NCBI GenBank assembly: GCA_002428055.1
Contig: DIZY01000111.1
Span: forward strand, 451-5,562
Direction: 5' to 3'
DNA: 5,112 nucleotides
DNA from: Helicobacteraceae bacterium UBA6016
Lineage (GTDB): Bacteria > Campylobacterota > Campylobacteria > Campylobacterales > UBA6016
Shown: positions 1 to 5,112 of the stretch, piece by piece
How positions within the stretch are numbered: the stretch's first letter is position 1
Layout of the letters: every line of letters starts with the position of its first letter
Made by a program: the position numbers and the translations under genes
The notes under the pieces: model-generated
Databases searched by the model: none
Told to the model about the DNA's origin: nothing
Seen by the model: the letters and a program-made list of their open reading frames with translations, nothing else

Positions 1-48
1 ATTTTCACTAGTTGTCCCCGCTCTTTTTTTAAGCGGATTTTAACAGAT

Positions 49-435
49 TTAATCCATATTCACAACGCTAAACTTAAGTATCTTTGGATTATCGTCTTCA
101 AGACAATATCCTGTTCCACTTTTTGTCTCTTCCATAAGTTGCATCACGCATGTTACTGTTTTTCCATCTTTTGATATCAAATATCCTTTTGCATTGCCTG
201 TGATATTTGATATCATGGGATGAAGTTCAAATCTTTTTGAAGCGTCAAAAACGAGATTGCCGTAATATGCGCCGCCCTTGAGATACAATGATAGAGAGCC
301 GTTTTTGTTTTGTATGGTCGTTATATCCGGATTTTGTATTTGAGACCCCATATTTGAGTGTGTTTGGTATCTAGTGGAGCATCCGATAAAAAGTACAGAA
401 CAACATATCGCCACGACTATTTTTTTGACTATCAT
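49..435 (-). CDS. Small lipoprotein with a C-terminal Cys pair
   Basis: This 128-residue protein starts at ATG (435-433), one base after the stop of the coiled-coil gene, and ends with TAA at 51-49. Residues 1-18 are a signal peptide and LFIGC is a lipobox with C19 as the lipid-bearing residue. Phe at -3 is unusual but tolerated. Ser at +2 suggests outer-membrane sorting under the E. coli rule, which may not hold here. Residues 20-45 are a polar Asn/Gln/Thr tether. Residues 46-128 look beta-rich (SLSLYLKGG, GNLVF, KGYLISKDGKTVTC) with C96 and C111 spaced as C-x14-C, ending in a GTGYC turn, a likely disulfide. The GN...C...G...C arrangement loosely resembles the C-terminal half of the 125-residue protein two genes upstream. 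It is the last visible gene of the operon; specific function unknown. Confidence 0.88.
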   Translation of the reverse strand: MIVKKIVVAICCSVLFIGCSTRYQTHSNMGSQIQNPDITTIQNKNGSLSLYLKGGAYYGNLVFDASKRFELHPMISNITGNAKGYLISKDGKTVTCVMQLMEETKSGTGYCLEDDNPKILKFSVVNMD

Positions 436-436
436 A

Positions 437-664
437 TTATTTTTCCTCAAATAATTTTTTCATTTCCTGATCTTGCTTGTCAAAAAACTTGTCTAGTTTT
501 TTATCTAGCTCCTCGTACTCTTTTTTCGCCTCTGCGACCCCTGTTTTTGGCTCGGTATTTTTTTCTACATTTGTTTTTATGAGATATGCGGTTGCGCAGA
601 AATTTAGCAAGCACAAAAGTGTGATGGCTGCTAAAAAAATAGTTATTTGTTTATTATTCTCCAT
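437..664 (-). CDS. Small membrane-anchored or cleaved coiled-coil protein
   Basis: This 75-residue protein starts at ATG (664-662) with AAAAGG at 676-671, 6 bases upstream and straddling the stop of the preceding gene; the gap between the two genes is 3 bases. Residues 7-29 are a hydrophobic segment (from ITIFLAAITLLC to TAYLI). It may be a single membrane anchor, or a signal peptide cut at ATA|YL (after residue 26). C18 and C23 lie in this segment, but neither has a proper lipobox. Residues 44-75 are a highly charged Lys/Glu/Asp helix with heptad-like spacing of Leu and Phe (EELDKKLDKFFDKQ), a probable coiled coil. It could be an oligomeric tether or an accessory to the larger envelope proteins. 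There are no homologues I can name. Its tight place in the operon and good ribosome binding site support a real gene. Confidence 0.8.
   Translation of the reverse strand: MENNKQITIFLAAITLLCLLNFCATAYLIKTNVEKNTEPKTGVAEAKKEYEELDKKLDKFFDKQDQEMKKLFEEK
444..448 (-). promoter_or_regulatory. Shine-Dalgarno GAGGA that decides the lipoprotein start
   Basis: On the minus strand GAGGA (448-444) lies 8 bases before ATG at 435-433. A longer reading from TTG at 450-448 would place that start codon on the ribosome binding site itself and add five residues (xRKNN) before the signal peptide. The ATG at 435 is therefore preferred. The site lies in the last codons of the coiled-coil gene, so the two genes are probably translationally coupled. 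Confidence 0.75.
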
Positions 665-667
665 TTT

Positions 668-1045
668 TTACCTTTTTTGACAATATTCGGCATCTACGCA
701 AGACTGACCGTTTGAAGTTGCCGTAATTGACTTTTGGTCAATTTTGACGACAAAACGACATTTGCTTTCATGGTCTTGAAAAATATAGGTATTCCCTTTT
801 CTCTCCAGGGGCATATCTATAAATTCGCAAATCTCTTTTTTATTTTTTAGATACAAAGAGCCTCTTAGCTCTTCGTTTTTTGACAGAGAAAATCTAATCT
901 CTTTATCGTCGCTATTGGATTTGTATTTTGATTTTGAATTCGCCTCAAAACTATTAGAGAATGACGATGTTGACGATTCGCTTAGCGATACCGAATCGGC
1001 GCAAAGAGCCAAGCCGATGAAACACAATAAAACTACTTTGTTCAT
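668..1045 (-). CDS. Small secreted four-Cys protein with Ser-rich leader
   Basis: This 125-residue protein starts at ATG (1045-1043) with AAGGAC upstream at 1058-1053; that site overlaps the stop of the preceding gene, and the gap is 11 bases. The N-terminus (NKVVLLCFIGLALCA|DS) is a signal peptide, cut most likely after residue 16. C15 is a poor lipobox because Leu sits at -1. Residues 17-46 are a Ser-rich leader (13 Ser of 30, with SKSKYKSNSDD), similar in character to the linker of the 476-residue protein. Residues 50-125 look like a small beta-rich domain with four cysteines (C73, C96, C116, C122), suggesting two disulfides in the periplasm or outside. The pattern recalls small secreted disulfide domains such as some lysozyme-inhibitor types, but no family can be named. 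Secretion is well supported; function unknown. Confidence 0.88.
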   Translation of the reverse strand: MNKVVLLCFIGLALCADSVSLSESSTSSFSNSFEANSKSKYKSNSDDKEIRFSLSKNEELRGSLYLKNKKEICEFIDMPLERKGNTYIFQDHESKCRFVVKIDQKSITATSNGQSCVDAEYCQKR

Positions 1046-1056
1046 ATTTCATGTCC

Positions 1057-3075
1057 TTATTGAATCTGAATCGATGAAACGGCCGATTTGAAACTAGGAA
1101 TCGCATTTTTTAGTAACTCCACTCTTAGATAGTCTTTTTCACAACCAATAGGAACCGTAAGAGTTGGGTTTGTCTCAAAAGATTTTTTGGATACTACCGT
1201 CGCTTCTTTTGCAGATTTGTTTTTAATATCTTTGGTTTCGTATACCCTAAATCCAGCGGTAATATTGAAATTCATAGTCTCAAACTCTTTGTCGTCAGAC
1301 AGTTTTTTAGATTTTAGCTCTAGCCACTGCACCGGTTGAACGCAATATTTGGTTTCAGGTGTTGTTGCAACTGGAGTTCTGTCAAATTTTGTATCGTCGA
1401 TATTGTTTTTTAGAGCGTCTTGTAACCCACTTGCGCTATAAAGCAGGTATTTAAACGAATCTTTGACTAGATATTTTGCTATGGAGTCAAAGCCATCTAT
1501 GTTTGCTACATCCATTTGTGACGGTTTGTTGCATAGCATAAATAATTTCGCATCGGCAGGGGCGTTTGACGCTACTACATCTTCGGTTACAATGTCTCCT
1601 TTTTCGACTTTTAGACCTTGTGAAATCTTCATGGGATCTAAATTTGCCGTTACTGCGCTGCCAATTTTGGAATTTATTGTAGCCTCTTGGATTGGGATTA
1701 GGATATTTTTCTTATCTTTTATTGAGCCGATGTTTTTATAGATAGTTACGGAGCCGCCGGATGCCAATAGGTTTTTGTCGTCTTTAAACTTTATTTCTTG
1801 GTCGTTTACGCTATCTACTGTGTATTCGATTTTATCGAATGAAACTCCTTTCGAGAATGATTCGGCTAGTTTTAGCGTAGCGTTTTTTGTTACTGTTTCA
1901 AATCTTGCGCTTGTTGATTGCCCCTTGCCGTGAGTAACATTGTCGGTAATCTCGTCAAACATACAGTCGCTATGGAATACTCTGCCGCTAGCGTCCACAA
2001 GTTCGCCGCAAACTCCTGCGTAGTATGTTTTTTGTTTTGCATAATCTACATTTGTAGGAGCCGTATAGCCAAACGGTCCATCATAGCGCAGTCTGAGAAA
2101 ATAATCGGGAACCGATCTTTTCCCTTCCAAAACCCTAACGCCCGCTTTTGCTACTATGTCTCTTTTTGCCTTATAAAAATCTTTTCCGATCGATACAAGG
2201 GCAAAACTGCCATTCTGGGCTATTTTGTCTGAAAATATTTCATACATCATCTGTTCAGACGGATGATCTGATAATTTTTTATCCATATTAATGTCTAGTA
2301 GCGTAACCCTAGGTTTTTTAATCCCTTCAAGGGTTCCATTGTATGTTTTGGTTAATACATCCCCCTCTTTCGTCGGAGACTTTGGGAACTCATCTTGCCC
2401 TACGGCATAGCCATTCGTAGAATATAAAACCTCTACGCTTCCACCTTCTCTGTCAAGTATATCGCCTTTGCCTATGCCGCCGTCCAATCCTTTGTCTAGG
2501 ATTACTAGTCCATCGTAGATTCCTATGGCTTTCGCCGATAATTTTTGTGGTTTAAAAGTGCTGCGAGCCTCTTTGGCTAGATGCTCAAAAAGTCTTTCAT
2601 AGCTAGCCACATACCACTCAGCTAATTTTTTTGTTTTTTCATCTTTATTTGATGTTAAGTTGCCTTGTGTGATGTCTGTAAACGAATGTGAATATAAAAT
2701 ATCGCCGTTTGCCATGTTTAAAAAATTCAAACTAGCCGTTACCGGAAGCGTATAGCTTTTTACGGATGAACCGCTAACTTGTTCGTCGTAAACGGATGCT
2801 CTTGATATTTTGAGATATGCGGCAAAGGTATTTTTGATATTTTTCTTATCCAACTCTGCTTTGGCTTCCGGATAATACTTTTTCAAAGCCATGTTAAATG
2901 CGCCTAATATATTTTGGCTACTTTCTCCCTTTGAGGCGACAAAAGCCAAATTTTTTTCTGCGCTATCCTCTACTACCAGTATCTTTGGAACCCAAATCCC
3001 AAAAGAGTCGGCCGCATTAGCAACCGATATAAAAGCTAACACAGCTACGGCAAAGCGTGATATATAAAAACTCAA
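1057..3075 (-). CDS. Large secreted protein with two TolB/CsgG-like plus FlgT-C-like units
   Basis: This 672-residue protein starts at TTG (3075-3073), overlapping the previous stop as TTGA. A signal peptide covers residues 1-21 (ANA|AD). The body appears duplicated. Unit one (about 30-240) has strands and helices, the strand pair TASLNFLNMANGDILYSHSF, a long helix (146-172), then AIGIYDGLVILDKGLDGGIG followed by KGDIL, the G-rich pattern of FlgT C-terminal barrels. Unit two (about 255-500) repeats the order: helix plus GSFALVSIG (289-297), strand PDYFLRLRYDG, strand pair around YYAGVCGELVDASGRVFHSD, a helix (390-409), then a barrel-like stretch ending SQGLKVEKGDIV. C356 and C371 sit on adjacent strands and are a likely disulfide. 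Residues 505-672 are a third, unrecognised domain with C515, C578 and C645. No catalytic motif or lipobox is seen. By analogy with FlgT and CsgG-like proteins, a periplasmic or outer-membrane-associated assembly role is inferred. The gene call is firm; the duplication is likely but unproven. Confidence 0.9.
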   Translation of the reverse strand: MSFYISRFAVAVLAFISVANAADSFGIWVPKILVVEDSAEKNLAFVASKGESSQNILGAFNMALKKYYPEAKAELDKKNIKNTFAAYLKISRASVYDEQVSGSSVKSYTLPVTASLNFLNMANGDILYSHSFTDITQGNLTSNKDEKTKKLAEWYVASYERLFEHLAKEARSTFKPQKLSAKAIGIYDGLVILDKGLDGGIGKGDILDREGGSVEVLYSTNGYAVGQDEFPKSPTKEGDVLTKTYNGTLEGIKKPRVTLLDINMDKKLSDHPSEQMMYEIFSDKIAQNGSFALVSIGKDFYKAKRDIVAKAGVRVLEGKRSVPDYFLRLRYDGPFGYTAPTNVDYAKQKTYYAGVCGELVDASGRVFHSDCMFDEITDNVTHGKGQSTSARFETVTKNATLKLAESFSKGVSFDKIEYTVDSVNDQEIKFKDDKNLLASGGSVTIYKNIGSIKDKKNILIPIQEATINSKIGSAVTANLDPMKISQGLKVEKGDIVTEDVVASNAPADAKLFMLCNKPSQMDVANIDGFDSIAKYLVKDSFKYLLYSASGLQDALKNNIDDTKFDRTPVATTPETKYCVQPVQWLELKSKKLSDDKEFETMNFNITAGFRVYETKDIKNKSAKEATVVSKKSFETNPTLTVPIGCEKDYLRVELLKNAIPSFKSAVSSIQIQ

Positions 3076-4502
3076 TCAAACATCTCCTGCTTGGCTTTTA
3101 GGTCTTTATCTCTTGCATTTTTTTGCACCAATGAACCGATTTTCGCACCTAGTTCGTTTGCTGCTTCTACTCTGACATTATTCATACACCCCTCTACGCT
3201 TGCATCGCTTACTTTTAGCGTCTTTAGTGTCCCGCCCGGAAGTTTAATATTTGTCTTTAAAGGTACTATGCTTATGGTTCCAGTGTTTAACCCGCACCTA
3301 AAATCACCTGTTGTGTCTTTTTCTGGGTTATAGCCTATTTCAAGCACGCCGACACCTATATAGCTAGCTTCAGGTCTTTTTTTCTTCATAAAGTTTTTGA
3401 AATTATCGCCGTCATTTTTTATGGCATCGCTATAAGAAGAGTATTTCTTTTTCGTCGCTTTATTAAAATCCGATAGTAGTCCTGAGCCGTCCTCGAGTTG
3501 TACGCCAAAACGCACAAGCGTTGCTTCAAGCTGATTTTTCATGGCGTCATTTAATGTGCTTTGAGGTTTTAGCGCTGCTATGTTTACTGTTTTGGCGTAA
3601 TGAAACTCTTCTTTGTCGGCTTTGTGGCTATTTATGTTTTTTGAAGACGAAGAATTTTTGCTAGACGCACTTGATGCCGAGGCTTGATAGTCTTTGCTAT
3701 ATGCCCCTTTCGCTTCGTTGCTTTGGGCATAGCTAGCTGATTGCTTTGCCGAGCCTTTCGAGCTTGCCGCTACCGCAGCATCATCTCTTCCGTACGCCGA
3801 GCCGCCACTTCCTGATATTGAAGCTTGAGACGAGCCTCTAGCGGCATATTTATCGTCGTACGAAGCTTCTGCGCTAGCCTTGCCTGACGCTGAGTTTCTT
3901 TGGCTAAATGAGGCGGACTCTTTATCTTTTACGCTCATGCTAGATGCGTTCGATGAAGCTGAGTTTTTTGAGGAGTTCTCTTTGTAGCTTTTGCTATTGT
4001 CTCTTTTGTAGTCTATTCTCTCTTCCATAGGTACTTGACTTGCGTTTGCCTGATCGATCTTGACTGCTTCGTCGACAAATACTACTACACTACCGAGCCT
4101 CTCCGTTTTCGTTGCCAAGGCGCCGAGCCTCACATTGCTGAGTTCGTCTACAAATGCCGCATCGTCTATGTCAAGAGTCACTCGAACCGCATAAACTGCA
4201 GAGTCTGACTTATCCCTTTCGATTACTGGAGAACTCTTCAAAAAGCTATCTTTTTGTTTGATAAGCTGTAATATTCTTGGATCTTCGGCAGGCACATTAA
4301 TCGAGCCTTGAAGTTTTTTGATAGCCGAGATTACGGCATCTGCCATTGCTTTTTTTTCCGCTGTATTTTTGACTGTTTGTGGGTCGCTAGAAGCGATTGG
4401 GGTAGAGCCTTCTCCGGTTGCTTTTATTGCAAGTGCTGTTTGCGGCAATAAAAGTGACATATATAAAGCGGTGGCGGCAAAAAAACTAGTTTTTATATTC
4501 AT
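3072..4502 (-). CDS. Secreted protein: LPP20/FlgT-N-like domain, Ser-rich linker, CsgG/TolB-like C-domain
   Basis: This 476-residue protein starts at an ATG (4502-4500) preceded by AAGGAG at 4516-4511 with 8-base spacing. Residues 1-25 form a clear Sec signal peptide ending TALA|IK. Residues 26-150 begin ATGEG and continue with an Ala/Lys-rich helix (about 45-66) and strands (AVYAVRVTLDID, SVVVFVDE). This pattern is typical of LPP20 and FlgT N-terminal domains. Residues 169-294 are low complexity, about one third Ser (40 of 126) and one fifth Ala, with Tyr or Phe at intervals. Residues 297-476 return to folded sequence: a helix around 319-333, strand SYIGVGVLEIGY (380-391), further strands and a final helix near 444-460, resembling CsgG/TolB-type alpha/beta domains. 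C403 and C439 are its only cysteines and could form a disulfide. There is no lipobox. The next gene overlaps its stop by 4 bases, implying coupled translation and a shared complex. Gene call is firm; the family calls are fold impressions, not search results. Confidence 0.9.
   Translation of the reverse strand: MNIKTSFFAATALYMSLLLPQTALAIKATGEGSTPIASSDPQTVKNTAEKKAMADAVISAIKKLQGSINVPAEDPRILQLIKQKDSFLKSSPVIERDKSDSAVYAVRVTLDIDDAAFVDELSNVRLGALATKTERLGSVVVFVDEAVKIDQANASQVPMEERIDYKRDNSKSYKENSSKNSASSNASSMSVKDKESASFSQRNSASGKASAEASYDDKYAARGSSQASISGSGGSAYGRDDAAVAASSKGSAKQSASYAQSNEAKGAYSKDYQASASSASSKNSSSSKNINSHKADKEEFHYAKTVNIAALKPQSTLNDAMKNQLEATLVRFGVQLEDGSGLLSDFNKATKKKYSSYSDAIKNDGDNFKNFMKKKRPEASYIGVGVLEIGYNPEKDTTGDFRCGLNTGTISIVPLKTNIKLPGGTLKTLKVSDASVEGCMNNVRVEAANELGAKIGSLVQKNARDKDLKAKQEMFD
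3084..3088 (-). promoter_or_regulatory. Shine-Dalgarno AGGAG that fixes the TTG start of the 672-residue gene
   Basis: On the minus strand AGGAG lies 8 bases before TTG at 3075-3073, inside the last codons of the upstream gene. An in-frame TGA directly precedes the TTG, so no earlier start is possible. The next usable start, a GTG at codon 12, would remove the basic n-region of the signal peptide. TTG is therefore the best-supported start. Confidence 0.8.
3621..3998 (-). other. Ser/Ala/Tyr-rich low-complexity region in the 476-residue protein
   Basis: Residues 169-294 hold about 40 Ser, 23 Ala and many Lys, Asn and Gly, with single Tyr or Phe residues at irregular intervals (for example positions 173, 199, 215, 219, 237, 258, 268, 272). 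Short related segments recur, such as SASS, SSKNS and SAY/SY/AY. I see no exact DNA tandem repeat: the codons vary, so the composition looks selected rather than produced by recent slippage. GC content here is higher than in the flanks. It is probably a disordered linker or an adhesive/assembly segment between two folded domains. I found no D/E-x-N-x-S/T sequon of the Campylobacter PglB type in it. Confidence 0.8.
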
Positions 4503-4540
4503 ACTATAAACTCCTTTTTATTTTTGTGCGCAGAACATAG

Positions 4541-4563
4541 TGACCCTGCTATGAGCAGGGTCA
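4541..4563 (-). other. Intercistronic RNA hairpin, 10-bp perfect stem
   Basis: A perfect inverted repeat lies here: arm TGACCCTGCT (4541-4550), 3-base loop ATG (4551-4553), arm AGCAGGGTCA (4554-4563). On the minus-strand transcript it begins four bases after the stop of the partial helical gene. It would form a strong GC-rich stem with a CAU loop. It has no U-tract on its 3' side: on the minus strand it is followed by ACTATGTTC, and the T-run lies on its 5' side. It is therefore not a canonical intrinsic terminator. It may be a 3'-end stabiliser, a processing site or a leaky attenuator that lowers expression of the downstream genes relative to the first gene. The stem is certain; its role is inferred. 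Confidence 0.7.
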
Positions 4564-4567
4564 AAAA

Positions 4568-5112
4568 TTATTTATTACTTTCTTTAGGGGCTTGTTTGCT
4601 GTCTACCGGAGGAGTAAACTTAACACCGCCTTTTTTGAATAAGTCCACTAGCTTGCCACCAACGCTTGCCATAGATGTAACGCTGTCCGGAAGAGTTGCC
4701 ACCATGTCTTTGAGCTGACCTAGCTCTGAGGCATATTTCATTGCAGATGTTGGATTAGATGAGAGTGAGGAGACCATATCTTTGGCGCTTGCAAGTGTGT
4801 CTTTATATTTAAGACCAGAAAGCATAAAGTTGAATCCACCTGCCGCAACAAGTTGCTTTGTCTTGGCGTCGGCTTTTTTTAGCTTTGCTTCGGTTTCTTT
4901 TGACTCCGCAGCTATTTTTATAGCAGTTTGTTCATCGCTAATCACCTTGCTAACTGCAGCTTCTTTCTCTTTTGGGTCAGAAATAGTTTCTGCTGCTTTC
5001 ATGGCGGCTTCGAATTTGGCGGCATCTTCTTTTGACAGCAGTGCGCTTGCAAGAATATCTGATGATTTTTGAACGAGGGATTTTGCGGTTATATAGTTTT
5101 TAATAGTTGAGC
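4568..5112 (-). CDS. Partial Ala/Lys/Ser-rich helical protein, 5' end beyond window
   Basis: The frame is open from the right edge of the window to a TAA at 4570-4568, giving 180 visible residues. The Met at 5002 is not taken as the start: it has no Shine-Dalgarno sequence, and the 36 codons before it have the same composition (Ala, Ser, Lys, Asp) as the rest. The visible part contains no Cys, Trp, His or Arg. It reads as long amphipathic helices, with a charged stretch around SKETEAKLKKADAKT, then a more hydrophobic Gly/Phe/Leu segment (VAAGGFNFMLSGL), helices ending in DLFKKGG, and a short Pro/Lys tail. No enzyme motif is visible. I do not recognise the family. Helical export and a periplasmic or surface location are inferred only from composition and from the all-exported neighbours. 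It is the first visible gene of the operon and is separated from the next by a hairpin, so it may be expressed at a different level. Certain as a coding region; function unknown. Confidence 0.85.
   Translation of the reverse strand, partial: STIKNYITAKSLVQKSSDILASALLSKEDAAKFEAAMKAAETISDPKEKEAAVSKVISDEQTAIKIAAESKETEAKLKKADAKTKQLVAAGGFNFMLSGLKYKDTLASAKDMVSSLSSNPTSAMKYASELGQLKDMVATLPDSVTSMASVGGKLVDLFKKGGVKFTPPVDSKQAPKESNK

Noticed and set aside
1..8. Possible start (GTG at 8-6, preceded by GGGG) of a further minus-strand gene at the left edge.
   Set aside because: Only a few codons would be visible and the ribosome binding site is poor, so it cannot be supported.
18..36. Weak inverted repeat CCGCT / AGCGG with a 9-base loop downstream of the last gene, as an operon terminator.
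   Set aside because: The stem is only 5 bp and no U-tract follows on the minus strand; the next bases are GGACAAC. A real terminator may lie beyond the window.
1918..2232. Plus-strand ORF of 104 codons, and similar plus-strand ORFs at 1463-1741, 4782-5072, 3091-3333, 4318-4509, 358-582, 477-680 and 4524-4718.
   Set aside because: They lie mainly antisense to well-supported minus-strand genes, have no consistent ribosome binding sites and show compositions typical of reverse-frame shadows.
3621..3998. Curlin-type amyloid repeats (S-x5-Q-x-G-x-G-N pattern) in the Ser-rich segment.
   Set aside because: No repeated S...Q.G.GN spacing is present; the segment is low complexity without regular repeat units.
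49..4502. Campylobacter N-glycosylation sequons (D/E-x-N-x-S/T) in the secreted proteins.
   Set aside because: Reading the proteins I found no valid sequon; the closest, E-T-N-P-T in the 672-residue protein, has Pro at the excluded position.
4503..4540. Internal promoter between the hairpin and the 476-residue gene (TATGTT-like -10).
   Set aside because: Only 4 of 6 bases match TATAAT, the -35 position falls in the hairpin and there is no extended AT-rich promoter signature.
1..5112. CRISPR arrays, tRNA or rRNA genes, insertion sequences, toxin-antitoxin pairs.
   Set aside because: There are no spaced direct repeats, no cloverleaf-like or rRNA-like sequence, and no transposase or integrase motif. 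Almost the whole window is occupied by the six genes.

Overview
The window is a compact block of six genes, all read leftward on the minus strand. It suggests the envelope-protein part of an operon in a low-GC, Gram-negative bacterium, roughly 40 % GC by eye. Frequent ATA and AGA codons, AAGGAG-type ribosome binding sites, gaps of a few bases and the run of small exported proteins fit the Campylobacterota, most likely a Campylobacter relative. That placement is inference: no housekeeping gene is present to anchor it.

Layout in transcription order (right to left): (1) 5112-4568, the C-terminal 180 residues of an Ala/Lys/Ser-rich helical protein, cut by the window edge; (2) a 10-bp intergenic hairpin at 4541-4563; (3) 4502-3072, a 476-residue secreted protein with an LPP20/FlgT-N-like start, a 126-residue Ser/Ala/Tyr low-complexity middle and a CsgG/TolB-like end; (4) 3075-1057, a 672-residue secreted protein with a TTG start overlapping the previous gene by 4 bases, which appears to hold two copies of a TolB/CsgG-like plus FlgT-C-like unit and a Cys-containing C-terminal domain; (5) 1045-668, a 125-residue secreted protein with a Ser-rich leader and a four-Cys domain; (6) 664-437, a 75-residue membrane-anchored or cleaved coiled-coil peptide; (7) 435-49, a 128-residue lipoprotein. 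Nothing else codes convincingly, and the plus-strand ORFs lie antisense to these genes.

How they may work together (inference): all five genes with a visible N-terminus carry a signal peptide, a lipobox or an N-terminal membrane segment, and no enzyme active site is recognisable. The two large proteins recall families of outer-membrane-associated periplasmic assemblies: LPP20 and FlgO/FlgP/FlgT of flagellar rings and disks, and CsgG of curli export. The set could therefore form a periplasmic or outer-membrane structure, with the first gene product as an abundant helical component and the small lipoprotein and coiled-coil proteins as accessories. No gene could be given a standard symbol. The system looks uncharacterised from sequence alone, and the family assignments are fold-level impressions that need profile searches.
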